This document shows positions 1 through 8,551 of a DNA stretch of 55,471 nt, piece by piece. Below the pieces are notes generated by a model. That model ran no database searches and was not told where the DNA came from. It saw only the letters and a program-made list of their open reading frames with translations. The first letter of the stretch is position 1, and the number at the start of each line of letters is the position of its first letter. The stretch comes from an uncultured Clostridia bacterium (GTDB lineage: Bacteria > Bacillota > Clostridia > Christensenellales > Aristaeellaceae): contig CAKTUS010000009.1 in assembly GCA_934621485.1 (NCBI GenBank), positions 1-55,471 on the forward strand, read 5' to 3'. Made by a program: the position numbers and the translations under genes.

Positions 1-686
1 GGCTTGGGGTTAGCGTGGAACGCAGCCAGGAAACTCACCATCCTCATGACGCAGGCGCGTACCGCCGCAGCCGTCAAACCGCCGTGCAGCTGCTGAAAGC
101 TCAGCCAGACGCCATTTTTGATTTGCACCGCGACGGTATCCCGAACCCGGAGGAGTACGCCGTAACCATCGGCGGGGAAAAAATGAGCAAGGTGCGCCTG
201 CTGGTGGGCAAGGGCAACCAAAACAAGGAGGCCAACCTGAGCTTTGCCAAGCAAATCAAGGCCGTTGGCGACAAAATCTATCCCGGCCTTATCAAAGACA
301 TCTACATGGGCAAGGGCGCATACAACCAGGATCTGGCTCCCCGCAGCGTACTGCTGGAGTTTGGCACTCACACGCTGAGCAAGGAGCGGGTGCTGAACGC
401 TACCGGTCCCATGGGCGAGGTGGTGTACAAAGCGCTGTACGGCGGCGTCACCGGTTCAGCCGGGACCAGCGACATATCCGGCAGTGCCGGGGAAACCGCC
501 AAGGGAGCGGATCAGGATAACACGGGCGCCGGCTGGGCCATCTGGCTGATTGTAGCGCTGGCTTTGGGGCTTGGGCTGTTCGCTCTTCTGTCTACCGGCG
601 GCAACGGAGCCATGAGTAAATGGGGACGCAGTTTCCGGGAAATGACCGGCGGTCTTTGGGGCAAAAAACCGCCGGAGAAGCCGTAA
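1..686 (+). CDS. spoIIP: Stage II sporulation protein P (SpoIIP), C-terminal part
   Basis: This is the 3' end of a gene that is open to the left edge. A GTG at 15 lies inside the amidase domain, so it is not the real start. The visible protein carries the SpoIIP/Amidase_3-type core: a His-His stretch near the edge, then AIFDLHRDGIP, VTIGGEKMSKVRLLVGKGNQ and SVLLEFGTHT. By family knowledge SpoIIP is the N-acetylmuramoyl-L-alanine amidase and endopeptidase that works with SpoIID and SpoIIM to drive septal peptidoglycan remodelling during engulfment. After the catalytic domain there is a Gly/Ser-rich linker and a clear C-terminal membrane helix (WAIWLIVALALGLGLFALL) with a short basic tail. An additional N-terminal anchor, as in the Bacillus protein, would lie outside the window. 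It marks the organism as a spore former. Confidence 0.9.
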   Translation, partial: LGVSVERSQETHHPHDAGAYRRSRQTAVQLLKAQPDAIFDLHRDGIPNPEEYAVTIGGEKMSKVRLLVGKGNQNKEANLSFAKQIKAVGDKIYPGLIKDIYMGKGAYNQDLAPRSVLLEFGTHTLSKERVLNATGPMGEVVYKALYGGVTGSAGTSDISGSAGETAKGADQDNTGAGWAIWLIVALALGLGLFALLSTGGNGAMSKWGRSFREMTGGLWGKKPPEKP

Positions 687-770
687 TCGCCCGGCAGCCG
701 CAAGGAAAGCGACAGCGCTTACAGAGCATAATTCAATTGAGCAAGCACGCGCCGCCTCTGCCAATCTGAA

Positions 771-1134
771 CGTGTCGGGCCGTCAAAGAAGCTCGGCCGG
801 CGGAGACCTTTTCTGACGAAAAGCGCGCTTTGCCTGCTCGCCGGGCGGCAAAACGCGTAAGGAAAGCCTTGCTGCGTAAGGCACAGAGTGTCGAAAAATC
901 CCTGATTGGCCGCCATCGCCCGGAAGCAGCGCTTTGCCGGTTCACGGGGAAGGTGCTGCGGCATAAGGCTTAGGGGCTCCGCCCCTAAAATCCCGGCAGG
1001 AGACAGTGCCTCCTGCACCTCCACTTTGTTGCGCAAGGCAGTCGAATCCGGCGTACACGCTGCGCCGCCGGGTTCGGAATGGAAATCCGAGGGCCGCAGT
1101 CCTCCGATACCACCCGAGGGGTTCGGCAGGCGGT
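771..1134 (+). repeat. Long interspersed repeat, copy A (type 2 module nested in type 1 module)
   Basis: This fills most of the 628-bp gene-free stretch after spoIIP. It has the same order of segments as the reverse complement of 50661-51019. The left module has a GTCAAA start and GAAAAGCGCGCTTTGCCTGC at 817-836. Then come the hairpin GCCTTGC-TGC-GTAAGGC (866-882) and an inner module starting AGTGTCGAAAAATCCC at 887. The inner module contains two palindromes: TTAGGGGC-TCC-GCCCCTAA (970-988) and GCAGGAG..CTCCTGC (996-1016). A second TTGCGCAAGGC at 1029-1039 follows, then the right module with CCGCCGGGTTCGGAATGG and GAGGGCCGCAG. Short reading frames across it are not convincing genes. No clean flanking hairpin duplication is visible for this copy. 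Confidence 0.8.
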
Positions 1135-1259
1135 TCTAATGGATGAATCGTGTTTTGCCTTGCTTTTGAATCAGGGATTTTCCCTCCCATCGTGCGAAAT
1201 AAGCGAAATGCCGTTGCTCTGAACCGCAAGGTTTTTGGCTTTTCTTCTTTCCGAATTTG

Positions 1260-1268
1260 TGGTATACT
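1260..1268 (+). promoter_or_regulatory. Extended -10 promoter for yerC-pcrA operon
   Basis: TGGTATACT matches an extended -10 (TGnTATACT), 47 bp before the yerC start. The region 17 bp upstream (TTTTCT, 1240-1245) is only a weak -35, as expected of extended -10 promoters. Confidence 0.5.
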
Positions 1269-1314
1269 GAGCGTAGGCAAGGCTTTGCACTGACATGCCA
1301 AAGGAGCTTGAACC

Positions 1315-1617
1315 GTGTTTACACCCAGATACCAGAACGCCCAGACCGATTTGTTGGTAAAGGCGCTGCTTGCGCTGAAAACCCCTGAGGAAGCCTACCG
1401 CTTCCTGGAGGACGTGCTCACTATACAGGAAATCAAAACCGTTACCCAGCGGCTTGAGGTGGCGGTGATGCTTCGTCAGAAAGCCACCTATCAGGAAATC
1501 GTGCATGAAACCGGCGCTTCCACCACCACCATCGGCCGCGTCAACCGCACGCTGCAATATGGCGCAGACGGCTACAGCATCATTTTGGACCGGCTGAACG
1601 GGCCGCAAGATACATAA
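1315..1617 (+). CDS. yerC: YerC/YecD-family TrpR-like DNA-binding protein
   Basis: This 100-aa all-helical protein has a TrpR-type helix-turn-helix: TYQEIVHETGASTTTIGRVNRTLQYG at about residues 62-87, with the N-terminal helices preceding it. By family, YerC/YecD proteins are small TrpR-superfamily regulators found in Firmicutes, often beside pcrA and ligA, as here. The start is a GTG preceded by AAAGGAG with suitable spacing. It is followed after 19 bp by pcrA and probably forms the first gene of the pcrA-ligA operon. The ligand and the regulated genes are not apparent from the sequence. Confidence 0.85.
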   Translation: MFTPRYQNAQTDLLVKALLALKTPEEAYRFLEDVLTIQEIKTVTQRLEVAVMLRQKATYQEIVHETGASTTTIGRVNRTLQYGADGYSIILDRLNGPQDT

Positions 1618-1636
1618 GGAGAAGAAAAGGAAAGCA

Positions 1637-3910
1637 ATGAATTTGGAAGGTTTGAATCTGGAACAACGCAGGGCGGCCGAAACGTTGGAGGGTCCGGTGC
1701 TCATTCTGGCCGGCGCAGGCAGCGGAAAAACCCGCGCGCTTACCTACCGCATCGCCAACCTGATTGACCACGGCGTAGCGCCATGGCACATTTTGGCCAT
1801 CACCTTCACCAACAAGGCGGCCAAGGAAATGCGCGAGCGCGTCAGCGCCCTGGTAGGGGAAGCGGCGGACGACGTTTGGGTAAGCACCTTCCATTCCATG
1901 TGCGCGCGTATTCTGCGCCGGGATATTGAAAAGCTGGGCTACACCCGCTCCTTTACCATTTACGACGACGACGACCAAAACAGCGTGCTCAAGGAGCTAT
2001 ATAAGCAGCTTGGCGTTGACGACAAGCAGATGAGCCTTCGGGAAACCAAGAGCAAGCTCGGCGACGCCAAGAACCGTTTGCTGGGGCCGGACGAGTGGTT
2101 TGAGCAGTCTCCCCGGGATTTTCGCAGCCAGCAATTCCACGACCTGTACGTGGCCTATGAAGCCAAGCTGCGCCATGGCAACGCGCTGGATTTTGACGAC
2201 CTGCTGGTACGCACGCTGGAATTGTTTGCCGATCATCCGCCGGTTTTGGAAAGCTATCGCGACAAATTTCGCTATGTGCATGTAGACGAGTACCAGGACA
2301 CCAACTTTGCCCAGTACAGTCTGGTAAAGCTGCTGACCCAAAAAAGCCGAAACCTGTGCGTGGTAGGCGACGACGACCAGAGCATTTACGGCTGGCGCGG
2401 CGCGGACATCCGTAACATTCTGGATTTTGAAAAGGATTTTCCGGACGCCTCAGTCATCAAGCTGGAGCAAAACTACCGCAGCACCGCCAACATTCTGGAC
2501 GCGGCCAACCAGGTTATCGCTCACAACGAGGGGCGCATGGAGAAAACCCTGTGGACCGACAGCCCCGCAGGCGCGCCCATCGGCGTGTTCTGCGCCGGCG
2601 ACGAGCGGGAAGAGGCCGCCTGGATTTGCGACCGCATGCGTCAGCAGCAGCTGGCCGGCCAAAGCTACGGCAGCATGGCTGTTTTGTACCGTTCCAACGT
2701 GCAAAGCCGCGTGCTGGAGGAAATGCTGGTGCGCGCCGGGATTCCCTATCGCATTTACGGCGGCCTTCGCTTCTACGACCGCAGGGAAGTCAAGGACATT
2801 GTGGCGTATCTGCGCTGCGTGGTAAACCCGGCCGACGACGTGAGCCTGCGGCGCATTATCAACCAGCCCAAGCGCTCCATTGGAGACAGCACCATCGCCG
2901 AGTTGGTGCGTCATGCCGCCAAGAAAGAAATGCCCCTGTACAGCGCTTTGGCGGATGTGCCCGAAGCCCTGTCCGCCCGGCCCAGAAAATGCGTTCTGGA
3001 TTTTGGCGAGCTGATGAACGAACTGGTTCTCTCCCGGGAGGAAATGGGCGTCAGTCAGTTCGTTGCCTATCTGATTGAAAAAACCGGCCTGAAGGCTCAA
3101 TATGAGCGGGATCAATCCGACGAGGGCAAGGAACGGCTGGAAAACATCCAGGAATTTTTGGGTGCCGTCGCTGAATATGAAAAGGGAGCGGAAACCCCCA
3201 CTCTGGAGGATTACCTGGAAAACGTGGCGTTGGTGTCCGATTTGGACAACGCCCAATTTGGGGCTAACGCCGTAACCCTGATGACCATTCATAGCGCCAA
3301 GGGGCTGGAGTTTCCCATCGTGTTCCTGGCAGGCATGGAGGAGGGCGTATTTCCCAGCGGCCGCAGTATTCAGGACCCGGCCAAGCTGGAGGAGGAACGC
3401 AGGCTGTGTTATGTAGCCATCACCCGTGCCCAGAAGCAGCTGTCCATGAGCTACGCCGCACAGCGTATGTTGTACAATCAGGTCAATTATAATGCGCCCA
3501 GCCGCTTTTTGAAGGAGATTCCCGACCGGCTGCTGGACGACCGCTGGATTAGCAAGCGAGAACGCAATTTCCCCGGCGTGATGGAAAGCTATCAGCATCC
3601 CACGCCCAAACGTGCCGCCCGCCGCGCCTTTATGGAGGGCGGTCACGGGCTGGGTATGGGCCAAAAAGCCCTGGGCATTGCCGGGTTGCAAAAGGGCTTT
3701 ACTCCCTCCGCCGCCTCCGGCGTGCCGCAAAGCGCCGTAGCCGTTCTGTTCAAGCCCGGCGACCGGGTCATGCACCGCAAGTTCGGCGAGGGCAATGTGG
3801 AGGAAATTCGCGGCAGCGGCAGCGACGCCCGCATTGTGATCAGCTTTGTGGCCTACGGTCAAAAGGAATTTGTGTTGGCCATTGCGCCAATTGTGAAGGT
3901 GAATGAGTAA
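1637..3910 (+). CDS. pcrA: ATP-dependent DNA helicase PcrA/UvrD
   Basis: This is a superfamily 1A 3'-5' helicase of 757 aa, a normal family length. Visible motifs are motif I (AGAGSGKTRALTYR, near residue 25), motif II DEYQDTN, motif III VVGDDDQSIYGWRGA, motif IV LEQNYRST, motif V TIHSAKGLEF and motif VI YVAITRAQ. The C-terminus has the PcrA/UvrD tail (FKPGDRVMHRKFGEG), which in the family contacts RNA polymerase. Its expected roles are nucleotide excision repair, removal of recombinase filaments and resolution of transcription-replication conflicts. The stop codon overlaps the ligA start by 8 bp, so translation of the two is likely coupled. Confidence 0.97.
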   Translation: MNLEGLNLEQRRAAETLEGPVLILAGAGSGKTRALTYRIANLIDHGVAPWHILAITFTNKAAKEMRERVSALVGEAADDVWVSTFHSMCARILRRDIEKLGYTRSFTIYDDDDQNSVLKELYKQLGVDDKQMSLRETKSKLGDAKNRLLGPDEWFEQSPRDFRSQQFHDLYVAYEAKLRHGNALDFDDLLVRTLELFADHPPVLESYRDKFRYVHVDEYQDTNFAQYSLVKLLTQKSRNLCVVGDDDQSIYGWRGADIRNILDFEKDFPDASVIKLEQNYRSTANILDAANQVIAHNEGRMEKTLWTDSPAGAPIGVFCAGDEREEAAWICDRMRQQQLAGQSYGSMAVLYRSNVQSRVLEEMLVRAGIPYRIYGGLRFYDRREVKDIVAYLRCVVNPADDVSLRRIINQPKRSIGDSTIAELVRHAAKKEMPLYSALADVPEALSARPRKCVLDFGELMNELVLSREEMGVSQFVAYLIEKTGLKAQYERDQSDEGKERLENIQEFLGAVAEYEKGAETPTLEDYLENVALVSDLDNAQFGANAVTLMTIHSAKGLEFPIVFLAGMEEGVFPSGRSIQDPAKLEEERRLCYVAITRAQKQLSMSYAAQRMLYNQVNYNAPSRFLKEIPDRLLDDRWISKRERNFPGVMESYQHPTPKRAARRAFMEGGHGLGMGQKALGIAGLQKGFTPSAASGVPQSAVAVLFKPGDRVMHRKFGEGNVEEIRGSGSDARIVISFVAYGQKEFVLAIAPIVKVNE

Positions 3911-5897
3911 CATGGCGACGGTATCTCAGATGCGCGCGCTGGCGGATGAATTGAACCGCGCTTCCGCTCTGTATTACACCCTGGGCGAAAGCCCCATGAG
4001 CGACGCCGAGTGGGACCAAAAATACAATAGGCTTTTGCAGCTGGAAAAAGAGTCGGGTAAGGTTTTGCCCGACTCTCCTTCGGTTCGCGTAGGCGCTGAG
4101 CCTCTCAGCGCCTTTGAGCCGCACCGGCACATCAGCCGTTTGTGGAGCATGGACAAGGTGCAAAGCAAGGCTGAGCTGCTGGATTGGCTCAAACGCACGG
4201 AAAAGCTGCACGCTCAGCTGAACGACGGCCGGGAAACCCCGCTTCCCCCGCTGAAATATGCCGTAGAATACAAGCTGGACGGTCTGACCATCAACCTGAC
4301 CTATCGGAAGGGGCAATTGGTGCAGGCCGCTACCCGCGGCAACGGCGAGGTAGGCGAAGGTATTCTGCCCCAGGCGCGCACCATTCGCTGCGTGCCTCTT
4401 TCTATTCCCTATCAAGGGTTGCTGGAGGTGCAGGGCGAGTGCATTATGCGGCTGAGCACGCTGGAGGCCTACAACAAAACCGCCGACGAGCCGTTGAAAA
4501 ACGCCCGTAACGCCGCCGCCGGAGCGCTGCGCAACCTGGACCCGAGCGTTACGGCCAGGCGCAGGCTGGACGCTTTTTTCTACCAGATTGGCACCATCGA
4601 AAGCCCGCCTTATAACGATATGGACGGTATGCTGGCGTTTCTGGAGGAAAACGGCTTTCCCACCAGCCGCTACGAAGCTCATGCCGATACCTACGAGGAA
4701 ATCTGCCAGCGCATTGACACAGTGGAGGAAAAGCGGGAATCGCTGGACTTTTTGATTGACGGCGCAGTGGTGAAGGTGTGCGACCTGGCCACCCGCCGGG
4801 CCATGGGGAACACGGAAAAATTTCCCCGCTGGGCCGTGGCTTACAAATTCGCCGCCGAGGAAAACGTGGCTACCCTGCTGGACGTAACCTGGGAGCTGGG
4901 CCGCACGGGCAAACTAACGCCTTTAGCCCATTTAACGCCCAGCGATATCGGCGGCGTAACCGTTAAGCGAGCCACCCTGAACAACTACGGCGATATTCTG
5001 CGCAAGAAGGTCGCTATCGGCTGCGAAGTGTGGATTCGCCGCAGCAACGATGTGATTCCCGAAATCACAGGCCGTGTGGGCGAAGCCGGGCCAAACGAAA
5101 AAACCATTTTGCCCCCCACCCACTGCCCCGCCTGCGGACAGCCTCTGGTGGAGCGCGGCGCACACCTGTTTTGCATGAACCGCCGAACCTGCAAGCCTCA
5201 GGCTGTTGCGCGGCTGGCCCACTTTGCAGGCCGCAACGCCATGGATATCGATACTTTTTCGGATAAAACCGCCGACTTGCTCTACGACGCTCTGAATATT
5301 CGCGACTGCGCTGATTTGTACCGTTTGACCGCAGGCGACCTGGTTGGCCTGGAAGGCTTTCAGCAAAAGCGGGCGGAAAACCTGATTGCCGCCCTGGATA
5401 AAAGCCGGCACTGCGCGCTGGACGCTTTTCTATTTGCCATCGGCATCCCCAATGTAGGACGCAAAACCGCCCGGGATCTGGCCCAGCGCTTTGGGTCGCT
5501 TCAGGCGGTGGAAAACGCCACGCTGGAGGACTTAACCGCCATCCCGGATGTGGGCGGCATTGTAGCCGCCAGCGTAGTGGAGTTTTTCAGCTTTCCGGAA
5601 AACCGGGAAATGGTGGAACGGCTGCTGGCCGCAGGCGTGCATCCCGAACATCGAAGCGACGTGATTTCCGATGTTCTCAGCGGCAAGACCATTGTGGTCA
5701 CCGGCACGTTGCCCACTCTCAGCCGGGAGGCGGCCGAAAAACTGATTGCCCGGCACGGCGGTAAGCCCTCTGGCAGCGTAAGCAAAAAAACGGCCTTTGT
5801 GCTGGCGGGGGAAAAGGCCGGCAGCAAGCTGGACAAAGCCCAGGCTTTGGGGATTCCCGTGATAGACGAAGCTGCTTTCCTGGATATGCTTGAGTAA
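3903..5897 (+). CDS. ligA: NAD-dependent DNA ligase LigA
   Basis: This 664-aa replicative and repair ligase has the full LigA domain order. An N-terminal Ia domain is followed by the adenylation domain with catalytic Lys124 (EYKLDG; KxDG motif). Next come the OB fold, a four-cysteine zinc finger at about residues 408-430 (CPAC...C....C), the helix-hairpin-helix repeats (LFAIGIPNVGRKTARDLAQR) and a C-terminal BRCT domain (LSGKTIVVTGTLPTLSREAA). It seals nicks using NAD+. The ATG at 3903 overlaps the pcrA stop. A second in-frame ATG at 3912 is possible but would leave less overlap. Confidence 0.97.
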   Translation: MSNMATVSQMRALADELNRASALYYTLGESPMSDAEWDQKYNRLLQLEKESGKVLPDSPSVRVGAEPLSAFEPHRHISRLWSMDKVQSKAELLDWLKRTEKLHAQLNDGRETPLPPLKYAVEYKLDGLTINLTYRKGQLVQAATRGNGEVGEGILPQARTIRCVPLSIPYQGLLEVQGECIMRLSTLEAYNKTADEPLKNARNAAAGALRNLDPSVTARRRLDAFFYQIGTIESPPYNDMDGMLAFLEENGFPTSRYEAHADTYEEICQRIDTVEEKRESLDFLIDGAVVKVCDLATRRAMGNTEKFPRWAVAYKFAAEENVATLLDVTWELGRTGKLTPLAHLTPSDIGGVTVKRATLNNYGDILRKKVAIGCEVWIRRSNDVIPEITGRVGEAGPNEKTILPPTHCPACGQPLVERGAHLFCMNRRTCKPQAVARLAHFAGRNAMDIDTFSDKTADLLYDALNIRDCADLYRLTAGDLVGLEGFQQKRAENLIAALDKSRHCALDAFLFAIGIPNVGRKTARDLAQRFGSLQAVENATLEDLTAIPDVGGIVAASVVEFFSFPENREMVERLLAAGVHPEHRSDVISDVLSGKTIVVTGTLPTLSREAAEKLIARHGGKPSGSVSKKTAFVLAGEKAGSKLDKAQALGIPVIDEAAFLDMLE

Positions 5898-5910
5898 AGG
5901 AGATGTTTTC

Positions 5911-7851
5911 GTGAGTCATCAGGAAGCCATAGACCAGTACCATCAGGCGTTAAAGCTGGGCCAGAAGTGCTACCGCGATCTGGTGCATCAGGGACAATAC
6001 CCCTATCCTCAGGTATTGGACGAAATTCTGGACGAATCCATGATTGCCCGCCGGATGGACCTGGGCGTTATGGATATTCCCTCGGAACGCATTGTGGGCA
6101 CCCGTTATGCAGGCCGCCGCAGCGCTTTTGCCGCCAATTTTATGCCTCTTCTTTCCTCGGAAACCGAGTTTGCCAGCAAGTGGATTACGCTGTGCGAATC
6201 CGCTCTGGAAGAAGGCATCCGCGACGCCGTAACCTGCGCCGAATACCTGGGCCGCTTTTATGTGCAGGAAGGCAATAAACGTGTCAGCGTATCCAAAAGC
6301 TTTGACAGCCCCACCATCTGCGCTCATGTCACCCGCCTGATTCCCGTGCGCACCCAGGATGCGGCCATTCAGCTCTATTATGAATTTTTGGACTTTTACA
6401 AACTGAGCAGCACCTACTGGATTTTGTTCAGCCAGCCGGGCAGCTACGCCAAGCTGCAGGCTGTGCTGGGCTACGACCCGGACCACGTGTGGACCGACGA
6501 CGAGCGTTCTCAGTTTTCCATGGCGTATGCCAAATTCCGGGAAGCGGCCTGCCGCCTAACCAAGCGCGAAGCTTTTGAGGAAATCTCCGACGCCATGTTA
6601 GTGTGGCTGCAAGTATACTCGATGGAAGAACTGCTAAAATCCGATACGGGCGAGCTGGTGCGCACGCTGACCGCCATCTGGCCCGAGGTGCAGGCCCTGC
6701 GCAAGCCCGACCCCATCGAAGTTAGCACCGCGCCCCAGGAAACCGGCAATGTTGGCTTTCTCAACCGCCTCTGGCTGCCCAGCCACTTAAACGTGGCCTT
6801 CATCAACGAATACCCGCCGGAGGAAAGCGACTGGATTGGCGCGCATGACCGAGGACGTCAATACCTGGAGGCGGCGTTCCCCAAGGAAACCACCTGCCGC
6901 AGCTATGTTATTCCTGCCGGAAAAGAAGCCGAAACCGTCATGGAGGACGCTATTGCAGACGGCGCTCAGGTATTGTTCACCACCACCGCGCCCTTGATTG
7001 CCGCCTGCCGCAAAATTGCCGTCCGTCATCGGGATGTCCACATCCTGAATTGTTCCGTTTCCATGCCCTATCCCGGCGTGCGTACGTATTACAGCCGGAT
7101 TTATGAAGGAAAGTTTCTCTCCGGAGCCATTGCCGGGGCCGTGTCCCGCAGCGATACCATTGGCTATATCGCCTCCAATCCCATCTTCGGCGTTCCCGCA
7201 GGCATCAACGCCTTTGCGCTGGGTGCGCGTCTTACCAACCCCAACGCGCGGGTGCTGCTCAAATGGTCCTGCTCCTCCACCGACCCCATCGGCGAACTGC
7301 TAGAGGCAGGCGTAGATATGATTTCCAACCGGGACGTGCCCGCGCCCGGTCAGGCGCAGGACACGTGGGGGTTGTGCCAGCGTCAGCCGGACGGAAGGCT
7401 GCTGTCCCTGGCGTCTCCCTACTGGAATTGGGGCAGCTTTTATGTCAAGCTGGTCGCCAGCATTTTACACGGCGGCTGGGAGGAAAGCGAAGACGACGGA
7501 AAGGCTGTGAACTACTGGTGGGGCATGAGCAGCGGAGTGGTGGGCGTGCACCTGTCCGACCGGCTGCCGGAAGGCGTAAGCCAGCTGGCTCAGATGCTGC
7601 GCCGGGGGATTATCGACGGTTCCATTCTGCCCTTTCACCGTTCCATTCGTGCCCAGGACGGCACGCTCAAGAGCGCCGGCAGCCACTTCTTTACCGCCGA
7701 AGAACTCTTGCACATGGATTGGCTGTGCGACTATGTGGACGGCTCCATTCCGTCCTTTGACGAACTGCTGCCCATGGCGCGGTCCATTGTACGCCTGCAA
7801 GGCATTTATCGGGATGAACTGCCCGCACAAAAGGACGGAATACTGCTATGA
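5911..7851 (+). CDS. Cytosolic BMP-domain protein with extra N-terminal domain
   Basis: The protein has 646 aa. GTG at 5911 is chosen because TAAAGGAG at 5895-5902 sits 8 bp upstream. The second half is a BMP/PnrA-type periplasmic-binding-protein fold: NVAFINEYPPEESDW, then GAQVLFTTTAPLIAACRKIA, GKFLSGAIAGAVS and TIGYIASNPIFGVPAGINAF. This is the fold used by nucleoside-binding lipoproteins and the Med regulator of Bacillus. No signal peptide or lipobox precedes it, so it should be cytosolic. The first ~230 residues are a separate domain, and one stretch (GRFYVQEGNKRVSVSKSF) recalls the ParB/sulfiredoxin loop. The substrate is unknown. It overlaps the next gene by 4 bp, suggesting a shared function with that phosphoesterase. 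A role in nucleoside sensing is only inference. Confidence 0.8.
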   Translation: MSHQEAIDQYHQALKLGQKCYRDLVHQGQYPYPQVLDEILDESMIARRMDLGVMDIPSERIVGTRYAGRRSAFAANFMPLLSSETEFASKWITLCESALEEGIRDAVTCAEYLGRFYVQEGNKRVSVSKSFDSPTICAHVTRLIPVRTQDAAIQLYYEFLDFYKLSSTYWILFSQPGSYAKLQAVLGYDPDHVWTDDERSQFSMAYAKFREAACRLTKREAFEEISDAMLVWLQVYSMEELLKSDTGELVRTLTAIWPEVQALRKPDPIEVSTAPQETGNVGFLNRLWLPSHLNVAFINEYPPEESDWIGAHDRGRQYLEAAFPKETTCRSYVIPAGKEAETVMEDAIADGAQVLFTTTAPLIAACRKIAVRHRDVHILNCSVSMPYPGVRTYYSRIYEGKFLSGAIAGAVSRSDTIGYIASNPIFGVPAGINAFALGARLTNPNARVLLKWSCSSTDPIGELLEAGVDMISNRDVPAPGQAQDTWGLCQRQPDGRLLSLASPYWNWGSFYVKLVASILHGGWEESEDDGKAVNYWWGMSSGVVGVHLSDRLPEGVSQLAQMLRRGIIDGSILPFHRSIRAQDGTLKSAGSHFFTAEELLHMDWLCDYVDGSIPSFDELLPMARSIVRLQGIYRDELPAQKDGILL

Positions 7852-8447
7852 AAATACTGCTGCTTGCCGATAAAGAAAGCGCCTATCTGTGGGACCACTA
7901 CGAACCGGGCCGCCTGCAGGGAATCGATCTGATTCTTTCCTGCGGCGACCTGAAAGCCAGCTATCTTTCCTTTCTTGTGACCATGAGTTCCGTTCCGCTG
8001 CTTTATGTGCATGGCAACCATGATTGCAACTACGACCGCACCCCGCCCGAGGGCTGCGACTGCATTGAGGACAAGCTGGTTACCGTCGGCGGTCTTCGCA
8101 TTTTGGGACTGGGCGGCAGCCCCCTATACAGCGGCAAGCAGCACCAGTACACCGAGGAGGAAATGCAGCGCCGCGTGCGCAAGGCGCGCCGGCAAATTCA
8201 AAAAGCGGGCGGCGTAGACATTCTGCTGACCCATGCGCCGGCCCGCGGCTATGGCGACAGCGAGGATCTGGCTCATCGCGGGTTTGAATCCTTCGTTACG
8301 TTTATGGATAGCTATCATCCGCAATACATGATTCACGGCCATGTTCACATGAATTACGGCATGTCCATTCCACGCAAATTACAGCGCGACGGCACCACCA
8401 TCATCAACGCCTGGGATCGTTACATTTTGGACACCGATCAGCGCTAG
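7848..8447 (+). CDS. Calcineurin-like metallophosphoesterase
   Basis: This 199-aa single-domain phosphoesterase has the usual metal-ligand series: an Asp in LLADKES, GD in SCGDLKAS, GNHD in VHGNHDCN, a His in LLTHAPARGYGD and the GHVH motif in MIHGHVHMNYG. The family hydrolyses phosphomonoesters or phosphodiesters using two metal ions. The substrate cannot be told from the sequence. There is no signal peptide. The ATG overlaps the stop of the BMP-domain gene (ATGA), so the two are probably translated together, and this gene ends the operon. Confidence 0.88.
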   Translation: MKILLLADKESAYLWDHYEPGRLQGIDLILSCGDLKASYLSFLVTMSSVPLLYVHGNHDCNYDRTPPEGCDCIEDKLVTVGGLRILGLGGSPLYSGKQHQYTEEEMQRRVRKARRQIQKAGGVDILLTHAPARGYGDSEDLAHRGFESFVTFMDSYHPQYMIHGHVHMNYGMSIPRKLQRDGTTIINAWDRYILDTDQR

Positions 8448-8455
8448 CTTTCCCC

Positions 8456-8484
8456 TTGCGCAGCCTTACCAAATACGCTATAAT
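8456..8484 (+). promoter_or_regulatory. Sigma-A-type promoter for the SH3 protein
   Basis: TTGCGC (8456-8461), a 17-bp spacer, then TATAAT (8479-8484). It lies just after the metallophosphoesterase stop and 68 bp before the SH3 gene, whose RBS is AAGGAGG. Confidence 0.75.
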
Positions 8485-8551
8485 ATGGATGAGTAAAAAT
8501 GGTATATTCCTTTTTCCATGAAAACGGACAAAAAAGGAGGAGAAACCTACC

